From assembly GCA_031287685.1 (NCBI GenBank), contig JAITSQ010000025.1, forward strand, positions 1 through 64,000: a stretch of DNA of 64,000 bases, written 5' to 3'. Source of the stretch: Clostridiales bacterium (GTDB taxonomy: Bacteria; Bacillota; Clostridia; Lachnospirales; WQUN01). The notes below the pieces were generated by a model. The model was not told the origin of the DNA. It did not search any database and saw nothing but the letters and a program-made list of their open reading frames with translations. This document shows positions 53,274 through 62,728 of the stretch, piece after piece (position 1 is the stretch's first letter; every line of letters starts with the position of its first letter). Position numbers and translations under genes: made by a program.

Positions 53274-54904
53274 TATTGATAGTTGACAATTACGATTCGT
53301 TCACGTATAATATATACCAGTACATTGGAGGGATGTGCCGAGAGATTCGCGTGGTCAGGAACGACGCTTTTTCAGTAGAAGAAATATTGGCGGAGCCGCC
53401 GCGGGCTATAATTATTTCCCCAGGGCCAGGGTATCCGAAAGACGCGGGGCGTTGCGTGGAGCTAATCCGGGCGGCGGCTGGGAAAATCCCGATTTTGGGC
53501 GTCTGTCTGGGCTTTCAGGCGATTGTCGAGGCTATGGGAGGGAAAATCGTCCCGGCGCGGGAGCTTATGCACGGCAAGACCTGCAGCATAAATTTTGACA
53601 CGGACTGTCCGTTGTTTGAGGGTCTGCCGAAGGTTTCCGAAGCGGCGCGCTATCACTCGCTCGCGGCGGACAAAGATTTGCCGAAAACTCTTACCGTCGC
53701 GGCCTCCGCCCCCGACGGGGAGATTATGGCGGTTTATCACTACGGCAGGAAGCTCTACGGCGTGCAGTTTCACCCGGAGTCGATTATGACAGGCGCGGGG
53801 AAGCGGATTCTGCGTAATTTCCTGAAAATCGCGGGGATAGCCGTGCCCGAAATAGCCGAGCTTCCCAAAGGGAAGGAAACCGAGGAGCTGAAGCCGTACC
53901 TTAAAAAAGTCATCGACCTGAATAACTTGAGCGAGGACGAGGCTTTCTCCGCGATGAACTCCATAATGAGCGGGCACGCCACAAACGCTCAGATAGGCTC
54001 TTTTCTGACCGCGCTGCGAATGAAGGGCGAAACTACGGCGGAAATAACGGGTTTTGCGCGGGCTATGCGCGGCAAGGCCCTGCCGATGGAGCCGCTCTCC
54101 GGCACAATTGACATTGTGGGCACCGGCGGGGATTTGGCGCACACGTTTAACATCTCCACCACCTCGGCTTTCGTGGCGGCGGCGGCGGGCGCTCGGGTCT
54201 CCAAACACGGGAACAGAAGCGTGTCCTCCCTTTCGGGGAGCGCCGACGTTCTTGAGTCGCTCGGCGTGAGGATTGACATATCGCCGGAGCAGGCGCTGGA
54301 GTGTCTCAAAATAACGGGCCTGTGCTTTATGTTCGCCCCAGTGTTTCATAAATCAATGCGTTTTGCCGCCAGCCCGCGCAAGGAAATCGGCGTGAGGAGC
54401 GTGTTCAACATACTCGGCCCCCTCGCCAACCCCGCGAAGGCCGAATATATGCTGCTGGGGGTTTACGACGAGGCGATTATGGAGCAAATGGCCGTCGTGC
54501 TCAAAAACCTTGGCGTTAAAAAGGCGCTCGTCGTGCACGGGCGGGATGGTCTGGACGAAGCCACCGTCACCGGGCCGACGGAAATTTGCGAAATAGAAGC
54601 GGCGGGCGGCGGGCGGATAGCGAAATACAGCGTTTCCCCGGGGGATTTGGGCCTCGGCACGGCTCGGCCCGCGGATCTTGTGGGCGGCTCCGCGCGTGAC
54701 AACGCGAATATTACCCAAAATATTCTGCGGGGGGAAAAAGGCCCGAAGCGGGACATTGTGCTGCTGAACTCCGCGGCGGCGCTGTACGCCTCGGGCGTGG
54801 CGGAGGATATGAAAAAGGGCGTGGAAATGGCGCGAGAAGCCATAGACTCCGGCAAAGCGTTGAAGAAACTGGAGGAAGTCGCGGAGACGACTAATAGGCT
54901 GTAG
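53270..54904 (+). CDS. trpGD: Fused anthranilate synthase glutamine amidotransferase / anthranilate phosphoribosyltransferase
   Basis: The 544-residue fusion has residues 1-195 as TrpG (class I amidotransferase: Cys in GVCLGFQ, His-Glu in FHPES) and about 205-544 as TrpD (IVGTGGDLAHTFN, the Ser-Thr PRPP site, and KHGNRSVSS). It delivers ammonia to TrpE and then phosphoribosylates anthranilate. trpC, trpF, trpB and trpA are not downstream. Confidence 0.97.
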   Translation: MILIVDNYDSFTYNIYQYIGGMCREIRVVRNDAFSVEEILAEPPRAIIISPGPGYPKDAGRCVELIRAAAGKIPILGVCLGFQAIVEAMGGKIVPARELMHGKTCSINFDTDCPLFEGLPKVSEAARYHSLAADKDLPKTLTVAASAPDGEIMAVYHYGRKLYGVQFHPESIMTGAGKRILRNFLKIAGIAVPEIAELPKGKETEELKPYLKKVIDLNNLSEDEAFSAMNSIMSGHATNAQIGSFLTALRMKGETTAEITGFARAMRGKALPMEPLSGTIDIVGTGGDLAHTFNISTTSAFVAAAAGARVSKHGNRSVSSLSGSADVLESLGVRIDISPEQALECLKITGLCFMFAPVFHKSMRFAASPRKEIGVRSVFNILGPLANPAKAEYMLLGVYDEAIMEQMAVVLKNLGVKKALVVHGRDGLDEATVTGPTEICEIEAAGGGRIAKYSVSPGDLGLGTARPADLVGGSARDNANITQNILRGEKGPKRDIVLLNSAAALYASGVAEDMKKGVEMAREAIDSGKALKKLEEVAETTNRL

Positions 54905-54917
54905 ACAAGGAGGACTT

Positions 54918-55451
54918 ATGGAACCATTTGAGGTAATTTCAAGCGAGAAAGTGTACGACGGGCGGATTATAAGAGTCGAGAGCGACGTCCTGCGTATGCC
55001 GGACGGAAAAAGCGCCGGGCGGGAGGTCGTGATAAAATCCGAGGCGGCGGCGGTCGTCCCCGTGGACGGCGACGGGAACATTATTTTCGTGCGGCAGTAT
55101 CGTCACGCTTTCCGTGGGGAAACTATAGAAATCCCGGCGGGGGTGCTTGACCCCGGCGAGGAGCCGCTCCAGTGCGCCGCGCGCGAGCTTGAGGAGGAAA
55201 CGGGCAAGATAGCGGGGAAAATGACGAAATTATTCGATATGTGGCCGTCTATTGGCTTCTGCACGGAAATTGTACACATATACTTGGCGGAGGATTTGCG
55301 CGAGGGTAAGCGGAATCTAGACCCGGATGAGTTTGTCGAGGTCCTGAGTTTCGGCCCGGAGGAGGCGCTCCGAAGGATAGAGAGCGGGGGGATTCCCGAT
55401 TCAAAGACTATCGCGGGGGTCTTGGCCTATTGCCGGAGGACAGGCAAATGA
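54918..55451 (+). CDS. NUDIX hydrolase, ADP-ribose pyrophosphatase type
   Basis: The 177-residue enzyme has a Nudix box GVLDPGEEPLQCAARELEEE at residues 75-94 and the ADPRase-type VRQYRHA and GFCTE elements. It probably clears ADP-ribose. It overlaps the ECF gene (ATGA). Confidence 0.92.
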   Translation: MEPFEVISSEKVYDGRIIRVESDVLRMPDGKSAGREVVIKSEAAAVVPVDGDGNIIFVRQYRHAFRGETIEIPAGVLDPGEEPLQCAARELEEETGKIAGKMTKLFDMWPSIGFCTEIVHIYLAEDLREGKRNLDPDEFVEVLSFGPEEALRRIESGGIPDSKTIAGVLAYCRRTGK

Positions 55452-55957
55452 GCGGGCGGGGGTCGCGTTTTCTCGCGCTGTCCGCGCTGATGTGCGCGGT
55501 TGTGTTTTGTGCTACTTATTTTATAAAAATCCCCGTGGGCGTAATGGGCGGATACATAAACGCGGGCGACGCGGTCATCTGCGCGGCGGCGCTGCTCCTG
55601 GGGCGCGGGGCCGTCCTGCCGGCGGCGGTCGGCTCGGCCTTGGCGGATTTGCTTGGGGGCGCGGCTGTCTACGCCGCCCCGACTTTTGTAATCAAGGGCG
55701 CGATGGGCTATGCCGCCGCCATTATTCAGGGCCGGAAGCTCGCGGAAAACGGAGGGAAGCCCTCTTTCGCGCGATACCTCCTTTCCGCCGGCGTCGCGGG
55801 GCTTATTATGACGGCGGGGTATTTCTTAGTGGAAGCGCTCTTTTTCGGCTTGAAATACGCGGTGGCGGGGATGCCCTTTAATCTGGTTCAATGGGGCGGG
55901 AATGTGCTGATTTCAGCCGCGCTGTACAGGCCTTTGAAAGGGATACCCAATGTCTGA
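55448..55957 (+). CDS. ECF transporter substrate-binding component, probably vitamin B6 related
   Basis: The 169-residue membrane protein has about six spans. The GGYINAGDAVICAAALLLG and KGAMGYAAAII segments fit ECF S-components of the HmpT/PdxU type. Specificity is inferred from the pyridoxal kinase two genes downstream. ATG 55448 overlaps the NUDIX stop. The shared ECF A/T module is not here. Confidence 0.85.
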   Translation: MSGRGSRFLALSALMCAVVFCATYFIKIPVGVMGGYINAGDAVICAAALLLGRGAVLPAAVGSALADLLGGAAVYAAPTFVIKGAMGYAAAIIQGRKLAENGGKPSFARYLLSAGVAGLIMTAGYFLVEALFFGLKYAVAGMPFNLVQWGGNVLISAALYRPLKGIPNV

Positions 55958-56540
55958 TATTATTTATACTTACGGTAAAAACCTATACGTCAACCTCACC
56001 AATGACTGTCCCTGCGCCTGTTCGTTCTGCGTACGGCGCGAAGGGCCGGCCTTGGGGAGCGCGTCAGACCTCTGGCTGGGTTCCGCGCCGGGCGCGCCGG
56101 AGGTCATAGCCGCGCTTGAAAAAACCGGCCTTTCCGAGTATCCGGAGGTGGTTTTCTGCGGATACGGAGAGCCGTTCTGCGCGCTGCCGGCGCTTCTTGA
56201 GGCGTGCGGGTACTTGAAAGGGCGCGGGGCCGTGGTTCGCGTGAACACAAACGGCTTAGGCGACCTTATAAACGGAGAGAGGACCGCGCCGAAACTGCGG
56301 GGTATAGTTGACTGCGTATCAATCAGTCTTAACGCGCATAACGCCGAAGAGTACGACAGGGTATGCAAGCCTAAATACGGAGAGGCGGCTTTTCCCGCGA
56401 TTCTGAGCTTCGCGGCGGATTGCCGGGGGTACGTGCCGGAGGTGCGCTTTACCGTCGTGCGCGGTTCCTGCGACGTCGAAAAATGCCGGGAAGTGGCCGA
56501 AAACGCTGGTATTTCCCTTAGAGTGAGGGAGCCGGAGTAA
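55950..56540 (+). CDS. TatD-linked radical SAM protein
   Basis: The 196-residue radical SAM enzyme has the 4Fe-4S motif CPCACSFC (Cx3Cx2C, first Cys near residue 20) preceded by LYVNLTNDC. It fits the TatD-linked radical SAM group, though no TatD nuclease gene is in the window. It overlaps the ECF gene by 8 bases and precedes pdxK by 2 bases, suggesting joint expression. Substrate unknown. Confidence 0.87.
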   Translation: MSDIIYTYGKNLYVNLTNDCPCACSFCVRREGPALGSASDLWLGSAPGAPEVIAALEKTGLSEYPEVVFCGYGEPFCALPALLEACGYLKGRGAVVRVNTNGLGDLINGERTAPKLRGIVDCVSISLNAHNAEEYDRVCKPKYGEAAFPAILSFAADCRGYVPEVRFTVVRGSCDVEKCREVAENAGISLRVREPE

Positions 56541-56542
56541 TT

Positions 56543-57790
56543 GTGGAAAGAACTATTAAAAATGGGCGCGTTTTAACAATTCAGGATATTTCGTGCTTCG
56601 GGCGATGTTCGCTGACGGTGGCCCTGCCGATTTTGTCGGCGGCGGGTTTTGAAACTACGGTAATCCCTACGGCGCTACTTTCGTCGCACACGGGTATTCC
56701 AGGCTTCACCCTGCGTGATCTGGGCGGCGAAATCCTGCCGATAGCCCGCCATTTTAAGGAAATCGGACTGCGCTTTTCGGCGGTGTACACGGGGTATTTG
56801 GCGAATAATGAACAAATAGGCATTGTCGGCGAAGTTATAGAGCTGCTCGCGGACAAGGACACTTTAATTGTTATCGACCCGGTTATGGGGGACGACGGGC
56901 GGCTCTACAAGGGGCTTCCGCCGGATTTTCCCGCCGAAATGCGGAGGCTTTGCCGCCGCGCGGACGTAATAACGCCAAACTTGACGGAGGCGCGGTTTCT
57001 CACCGGAAGCGACGTTGGCGTCGGCGAGGCGCTGGAAAGGCTTTCGGAGCTTGCGCCGCGCGTCGTTCTGACTGGCGTTGAGGAGAAGGAGGCGGCTTTT
57101 TCGGCGGGACAACTTGCTCGGTGTTTTGGATTGTCTAAAAAAGATTTAGACAATCCAAAGCCCCCTTCTTGGCCGCCCGGTTTTAACCCGGAGACGCGTT
57201 TAGGCTTGGCGCGGGCACGAACATTTGCGGCAGCTTTTTCGCAAAGCGAAAATAGCGAGAGCAAGAAGGTGGCTTTTTGGCGCGGCACCAAGCGCCAAAA
57301 AACGCCGAGCAAATGTGGGGAGGCGCGAACATTGCGCCGGAGGGTTGTTAACCCGGAGGCGCGTTTAGGTTTGGCGCGGGGTCAAGCGCCAAACCTGCGC
57401 CGGAGGGCCAGCAAGCGGAGCTTGCGAGAGGGCATCAGCGCCGAAAAAACGCCGAGCAAGAAGGTGGCTTTGTGGCGAGGCTTCAATCGCCAAAAAACGC
57501 CGAGCAAGGAGCGCCTCCTGTCCGCCTCTTTCGACCGCCTGACGGGGGAGGCTTCGCGGGTGTTTGTCGATAAACTTCCTAAAAACTTTTTCGGCACGGG
57601 AGATGTGTTCGCGAGCGTCCTTACGGCGGCGCTCCTGCGGGGAATGGCCTTAGAGCGGGCTATGCGCGCAGCGTCGGCTTTTACCCAGGCGGCCATAGCG
57701 GCGACGAACCCGGCCGCCGGCCCTGAAATGGGCTTGGATTTTGAGAGGGCGCTTACGAAACTGCCGGAGATACTGACGATTAAGGAGTAA
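56543..57790 (+). CDS. Pyridoxal/pyridoxamine kinase with in-frame repeat insertion
   Basis: The ribokinase-fold enzyme phosphorylates B6 vitamers. N-terminal ISCFGRCSL, DPVMGDDG and TPNLTEARFL, and the catalytic FGTGDVFAS near the C-terminus are intact. Without the insert the protein would be about 275 residues, the family size. The actual ORF is 415. Residues ~182-322 come from the dispersed palindromic repeat family and form an Arg/Lys/Ser-rich segment with repeated KTPSK and VAxWRG words. It replaces a loop just before the C-terminal ATP-binding strands. The GTG start has a nearby GGAG. The catalytic Asp is preserved, so activity may be too. Confidence 0.9.
   Translation: MERTIKNGRVLTIQDISCFGRCSLTVALPILSAAGFETTVIPTALLSSHTGIPGFTLRDLGGEILPIARHFKEIGLRFSAVYTGYLANNEQIGIVGEVIELLADKDTLIVIDPVMGDDGRLYKGLPPDFPAEMRRLCRRADVITPNLTEARFLTGSDVGVGEALERLSELAPRVVLTGVEEKEAAFSAGQLARCFGLSKKDLDNPKPPSWPPGFNPETRLGLARARTFAAAFSQSENSESKKVAFWRGTKRQKTPSKCGEARTLRRRVVNPEARLGLARGQAPNLRRRASKRSLREGISAEKTPSKKVALWRGFNRQKTPSKERLLSASFDRLTGEASRVFVDKLPKNFFGTGDVFASVLTAALLRGMALERAMRAASAFTQAAIAATNPAAGPEMGLDFERALTKLPEILTIKE
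57087..57510 (+). repeat. Composite palindromic repeat inside pdxK
   Basis: About 424 bases remain open in the pdxK frame. Order: a block nearly identical to 5177-5294, a TTTTTCGC-AAA-GCGAAAA hairpin, a unit with arms GGCGC/GCGCC (about 57273-57302), a 10-bp hairpin GGTTTGGCGC/GCGCCAAACC (57368-57395), a module GCAAGC-GGA-GCTTGC shared with 22328-22342, and a unit with arms TGGCGA/TCGCCA (about 57472-57497). Confidence 0.88.
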
Positions 57791-57794
57791 AATA

Positions 57795-60700
57795 ATGCCG
57801 GACAGCAAATCTAAGCCTAAGCCTAAGACCAAGCCCGCCGAATTTGCTCACCTCCATGTCCACACCGAGTACAGCCTGCTTGACGGGCTGTCCAAAATCG
57901 GGGAGCTGACGGAGCGGGCGGCCGCGCTCAATATGAAAAGTATCGCGATAACCGACCACGGCGTGATGTACGGGGTTATTGAGTTTTATAAGGCGGCGGT
58001 CTCGCGCGGGATAAAGCCGGTGCTGGGGTGCGAGGTTTACGTGGCTTCAGGCAGCCGCCTGAACAAGGAGCAGTCCGAGGACAATTATTATTATCATCTC
58101 GTGCTGCTGGCGGAAAACGAGGAGGGCTATAAGAACCTCATAAAGCTCGTTTCTTCCGGCTTTACGGAGGGGTTTTATTATAAGCCGCGCGTTGACCGGG
58201 AGCTTCTGCGGCGGCACGGCAGGGGGCTTATAGCGCTGTCCGCCTGCGTGGCGGGGGTCGTGGCTAAGGATTATCTTATGTACGGATATGAGCGCGCGCT
58301 TGAAAGCGCCAGGGTTTACGCGGATATTTTCGGGCGGGATAATTTTTTTATTGAGATTCAGGACCACGGCTTGGAAAAGGAGCGGGAGTCCGCCGGGCCT
58401 CTTATTAAAATAGCCGGGGAGCTTGGCCTGGGGCTTGTCGCCACGAACGACGCGCATTACATATATCAGCAGGACGCCGCCGCCCACGACGTCTTGCTTT
58501 GCGTGCAGACGGGAAAGACCGTAGACACTCCGGAGAGGATGAGGTACGACACCGACCAGATGTACTTGAAATCTCCCAAAGAAATGGCGGAGTTGTTCGC
58601 CCGCGCGCCGGAGGCTGTCGCCAACACAGTGAAAATAGCCGAGCGGTGCAATGTTAAGATAGAATTTAACAGCTACAAGCTGCCGAGCTTCAAAACCCCG
58701 GCGGGGAGGGAGGGCGCTGAATATCTGGCGGCTCTTTGCGAAAAGGGCTTAGAGTCACGCTTTACCGAAATTACGGACGAAATAAGGGAGCGCCTGGCCT
58801 ACGAGATTTCCGTTATTAAAAACATGGGGTTTGTCGATTATTTCTTGATTGTGTGGGATTTTATACGCTACGCGGGAGAGCGGGGCATTGCCGTCGGACC
58901 GGGCCGGGGAAGCGCGGCGGGCAGCCTCGCGAGCTACTGCCTTGGCATAACGAGCGTTGACCCGATACGCTATAACCTGCTGTTTGAGCGATTTCTTAAC
59001 CCGGAGCGCGTTTCTATGCCGGATATAGATATTGACTTCTGCTTTGAGCGGCGGCAGGAGGTCATAGATTATGTAATAAGCAAATACGGCCAGGACAAGG
59101 TGGCGCAAATCATCACTTTCGGGACTATGGCCGCGCGCGCGGCAATCCGGGACACGGCGCGCGCGTTGGGTATGCCCTACAGCTTCGCGGACAGGGCGGC
59201 GAAGCTCATCCCCCATACGCTTGGAATAACGATAGAGGGCGCGCTTGACGCCAGCCCGGAGCTTTTTGACCTTTATAAAAAGGAGGACGACGCGCGGCGG
59301 CTGATTGATATGGCCAAGCGCCTGGAGGGTTTGCCGCGCCACGCGTCCACCCACGCGGCGGGCGTGGTCATCGTGCCGGAGCCGATTATGGAATATGTGC
59401 CGCTGAATGTGAACGACGGCGTGGTGACGACCCAATTCCCAATGGGGACTATTGAGGAGCTTGGCCTGCTTAAAATGGACTTCCTGGGCCTGCGCACGCT
59501 CTCCGTAATAAGGCGGGCCTGTGAGGAAATAAAGAAAAACCACGGACTGGAAATTGATTTCAATAACTGCGGTTACGACGACCCGGCCGTGTACGCGCTT
59601 ATGTCAAGCGGCCAGACCGACGGCGTGTTTCAGCTTGAAAGCGCCGGCATGCGCTCCTTTTTCCGGGAGCTTTCGCCCTCCTGCCTTGAGGACGTGATAG
59701 CGGGAATAGCCCTTTTCCGCCCCGGGCCTATGGACTTTATACCAAAATACCTTGAGGGCAAGAACAGAGGCGGCCGCGTCACCTACACGCACCCGGCGCT
59801 TGAGCCGATTCTGGCGGAGACTTACGGCTGCATCGTCTATCAGGAGCAGGTTATGCGAATTGTGCGCTCCCTGGCTGGGTACGGCTTGAGCCGGAGCGAC
59901 CTTGTGCGCCGCGCTATGTCCAAAAAGAAAACCGAGGTTATGGAGCGGGAGCGGGAGGCTTTTGTCGGCGGGTGCGTCGAGCGAGGGATAGAGAGGGCCT
60001 CCGCCGCGCGGATTTTTGAAGAGATGACGGATTTCGCCAAATACGCTTTCAATAAATCCCACGCGGCGGCCTACGCCGTCGTCGGATACCGGACGGCGTA
60101 CCTTAAGGCGCATTATCCGGTGGAGTTTATGGCGGCGCTTTTCACCTCCGTTATGGACGCGGCGAATAAAATAACCGAATATTCCGCCGCCTGCAAGCGC
60201 CTTGGGATAGAGCTGGCCCCTCCGGATATAAACGAAAGCGAGCCGTTTTTCTCCGTGAGCGGCGGAAAAATCCGCTACGGGCTGTCCGCCATTAAAAACC
60301 TCGGGACGAATTTCGTGCTTGCAATAAGGGCGGAGCGGGCCGAAAAGGGCGCGTTCCGGACGCTGACGGAGTTTATAAGCCGTATGCTTGAGCGCGCCGG
60401 AGAGACCAACAAGCGGCAGCTTGAAAGCCTTATTATGGCGGGGGCGTTCGATTGCCTGGGCAAGACCCGCGCCAGCCTTATGCTGATATACCCCGACTGC
60501 GCCAAAAGCGCGGAGGAGGGCATTAAAAAAAGCAGAACCGGCCAGCTGAGCCTGTTTGACATAGGCGATTCCTCCGCGGCTTACGACGACCCGGCGGTGT
60601 CCCTGCCGGAGTTTCCGAAAAAAATCCTGCTGGCCAAGGAAAAGGAGGTTTTAGGGGCGTATGTGAGCGGGCATCTTCTGGACGACTATATGCCTGTGAT

Positions 60701-61079
60701 GAATCCTTATATAAACTGCTCCGCGCACGATTTTGTTTATTCCGACGGCGGCCACAACGTGGCGGACGGGCAGGGCGTGGTCATAGGCGGACAAATTGTC
60801 GCGCTGAAGGAATATACAACCAAAGCGGGCAAGCGAATGGGTTTTCTTTCCCTTGAGGATTTATACGGCGTGGTGGAGGTGGTGCTTTTCGCGCCGGTTT
60901 ACGAAAGGGCCAGGGAGCGCCTGAGCGTGGGCGAAGTCGTTATGGTCAAGGGCAGCGCCTCCCTCAAGGAGGAGGAGGACGCGAAAATATTGTGCGACAG
61001 GATAGGCTTTTACGACGACATTGCGCGGCGCGTGGCTGAAAAACCATTGAAAACCATTGAAATGGCGGCGGATAAATAG
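57795..61079 (+). CDS. dnaE: DNA polymerase III alpha subunit
   Basis: The 1094-residue replicative polymerase has an N-terminal PHP domain (HLHVHTEYSLLDG, ITDHGVMYG) and a C-family polymerase core with catalytic PDIDIDF near residue 412. KKKTEVMEREREAF and KSHAAAYA elements, helix-hairpin-helix and an OB domain (about 990-1060) follow. It is the DnaE1 type, slightly shorter than usual (~1150). It starts 4 bases after the pdxK stop region. A promoter for the next gene lies in its 3' end. Confidence 0.97.
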   Translation: MPDSKSKPKPKTKPAEFAHLHVHTEYSLLDGLSKIGELTERAAALNMKSIAITDHGVMYGVIEFYKAAVSRGIKPVLGCEVYVASGSRLNKEQSEDNYYYHLVLLAENEEGYKNLIKLVSSGFTEGFYYKPRVDRELLRRHGRGLIALSACVAGVVAKDYLMYGYERALESARVYADIFGRDNFFIEIQDHGLEKERESAGPLIKIAGELGLGLVATNDAHYIYQQDAAAHDVLLCVQTGKTVDTPERMRYDTDQMYLKSPKEMAELFARAPEAVANTVKIAERCNVKIEFNSYKLPSFKTPAGREGAEYLAALCEKGLESRFTEITDEIRERLAYEISVIKNMGFVDYFLIVWDFIRYAGERGIAVGPGRGSAAGSLASYCLGITSVDPIRYNLLFERFLNPERVSMPDIDIDFCFERRQEVIDYVISKYGQDKVAQIITFGTMAARAAIRDTARALGMPYSFADRAAKLIPHTLGITIEGALDASPELFDLYKKEDDARRLIDMAKRLEGLPRHASTHAAGVVIVPEPIMEYVPLNVNDGVVTTQFPMGTIEELGLLKMDFLGLRTLSVIRRACEEIKKNHGLEIDFNNCGYDDPAVYALMSSGQTDGVFQLESAGMRSFFRELSPSCLEDVIAGIALFRPGPMDFIPKYLEGKNRGGRVTYTHPALEPILAETYGCIVYQEQVMRIVRSLAGYGLSRSDLVRRAMSKKKTEVMEREREAFVGGCVERGIERASAARIFEEMTDFAKYAFNKSHAAAYAVVGYRTAYLKAHYPVEFMAALFTSVMDAANKITEYSAACKRLGIELAPPDINESEPFFSVSGGKIRYGLSAIKNLGTNFVLAIRAERAEKGAFRTLTEFISRMLERAGETNKRQLESLIMAGAFDCLGKTRASLMLIYPDCAKSAEEGIKKSRTGQLSLFDIGDSSAAYDDPAVSLPEFPKKILLAKEKEVLGAYVSGHLLDDYMPVMNPYINCSAHDFVYSDGGHNVADGQGVVIGGQIVALKEYTTKAGKRMGFLSLEDLYGVVEVVLFAPVYERARERLSVGEVVMVKGSASLKEEEDAKILCDRIGFYDDIARRVAEKPLKTIEMAADK

Positions 61080-61085
61080 TATAAT
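61057..61085 (+). promoter_or_regulatory. Promoter of the isomerase gene
   Basis: TTGAAA (61057-61062, inside dnaE) and TATAAT (61080-61085), 17-base spacer. Confidence 0.78.
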
Positions 61086-61123
61086 TAAAGCGTGGTTTCT
61101 ATATTATAAAAGGGGGATTCCCA

Positions 61124-62605
61124 ATGTTAAATATTCCTGAAGTAAAACTCGGCGTCGTGGCGGTCAGCCGCGACTGTTTCCCAAGCACGCTCAGCTTGCG
61201 CCGGCGGCAGGCGGTCGTGGCGGAGGCGGAGAAGCGGCAGGTTTCGCTTTATGAAGCCAAGACAATTGTGGAAAATGAAAACGACGCGCTCAAGGCTCTT
61301 GACGAGGTAAAGGCGGCGGGCGTGAACGCGCTTGTGGTGTTTCTGGGCAACTTCGGGCCGGAAGGCCCGGAGACGCTGCTCGCGGCGAAATTCGGCGGCC
61401 CGGTGATGTTCGCGGCGGCGGCTGAGGAAACGAAAGACGACCTTATAAACGGGCGCGGCGACGCTTACTGCGGCATGCTCAACGCCTCCTACAACCTGGG
61501 GCTTAGGAACGTTCGCGCGTATATCCCGGAATACCCAGTGGGCACGGCTTCGCGCACGGCGGAGAATATCGCGGATTTTGAGGTTATCGCCCGCGTTATA
61601 CTTGGCGTGAAAAACCTTAAAATCCTGGCGTTCGGGCCTCGCCCGTTTGACTTTCTCGCCTGCAATGCGCCGATTAAGCCGCTGTATGATTTGGGCGCGG
61701 AAATCCAAGAAAACTCGGAGCTTGACCTTTTCGCCGCCTACAACGCGCACGCGGGCGACCCTCGCATAGACGGCATCGTGGCGGATATGGAAAAGGAGCT
61801 TGGCGCGGGCAATAAACAGCCGGGCGTGCTCCGCCGGTTGGCGCAGTATGAGGCGACGCTCCTCGACTGGGCGGAGAAGAACAAAGGCGCCAGCCCGTTC
61901 GTGGCGTTCGCCAACAAATGCTGGCCCGCGTTTCAGACGCAGTTCGGCTTTGTGCCGTGTTATGTGAACGGGCGGCTGGCCGGCCGCGGGATACCCGTGG
62001 CGTGCGAGACGGATATTTACGGCGCGCTGACGGAATATATGATAATCCTGGCCACGCTTCAGCCGCCGGCCCTGCTTGACATAAACAACACCGTGCCGCG
62101 GGATTTATATGACGAGTTTAAGGAGAACGTGAAGGACTACAAGCCGTGCGATATGTTTATGGGTTTTCATTGCGGCAACGGCACGGCCTGCACGCTGAAA
62201 GACCCGGAAATGAAGTATCAGCTTATAATGAAGCGCGCGCTTGAGCCGGACGGAGAGCCGGACATCACCCGAGGGACGCTTGAGGGCGATATAAAGCCGT
62301 CGGAAATCACGCTTTTCCGCCTGCAGTCCGCCGCGGACACCGCTCTGAAGGCGTATCTGGCCGAGGGCGAGGTGCTTGATGTGCCGTCGCGGTCCTTTGG
62401 GACGATCGGAGTAATCGCCGTGGACGAAATGGCGCGTTTTTACCGCCACGTGCTCGTGGCCGGGCGCTATCCGCACCATGCGGGCGTGGCGTTTAAGAAA
62501 GTCGGCAAGGTGCTGTTTGAGGCGCTGAAACTTCTTGGCGTAACGGATATTGGGATAAACCTGCCGAAAGAAGTGCGGTATCCGGGAGAAAATCCCTGGA
62601 AGTAA
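61124..62605 (+). CDS. L-fucose/L-arabinose isomerase family protein
   Basis: The 493-residue protein is of the FucI/AraA-like fold. Signatures include VFLGNFGPEGPE, AFGPRPFDF, and the metal-site surroundings ETDIYGALTEYM, LLDINN and GFHCGNG. It probably interconverts an aldose and ketose; the sugar cannot be told. It is shorter than E. coli FucI (~590). GGGGGA lies before the ATG. A strong terminator follows. Confidence 0.88.
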   Translation: MLNIPEVKLGVVAVSRDCFPSTLSLRRRQAVVAEAEKRQVSLYEAKTIVENENDALKALDEVKAAGVNALVVFLGNFGPEGPETLLAAKFGGPVMFAAAAEETKDDLINGRGDAYCGMLNASYNLGLRNVRAYIPEYPVGTASRTAENIADFEVIARVILGVKNLKILAFGPRPFDFLACNAPIKPLYDLGAEIQENSELDLFAAYNAHAGDPRIDGIVADMEKELGAGNKQPGVLRRLAQYEATLLDWAEKNKGASPFVAFANKCWPAFQTQFGFVPCYVNGRLAGRGIPVACETDIYGALTEYMIILATLQPPALLDINNTVPRDLYDEFKENVKDYKPCDMFMGFHCGNGTACTLKDPEMKYQLIMKRALEPDGEPDITRGTLEGDIKPSEITLFRLQSAADTALKAYLAEGEVLDVPSRSFGTIGVIAVDEMARFYRHVLVAGRYPHHAGVAFKKVGKVLFEALKLLGVTDIGINLPKEVRYPGENPWK

Positions 62606-62630
62606 GTAAGGCCCGCAAGAAGTAATTATA

Positions 62631-62661
62631 AAAAAACCGCGTCCTGAAGGCGCGGTTTTTT
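62631..62661 (+). terminator. Terminator of the isomerase gene
   Basis: AAAAAACCGCG/CGCGGTTTTTT, followed by a T-run. Confidence 0.93.
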
Positions 62662-62728
62662 GCTTTACAGGGCTACTGCGCGCGACACTAATTGTTATAA
62701 GTAGACAGCGCGAAAAGGAGCTAATGAC

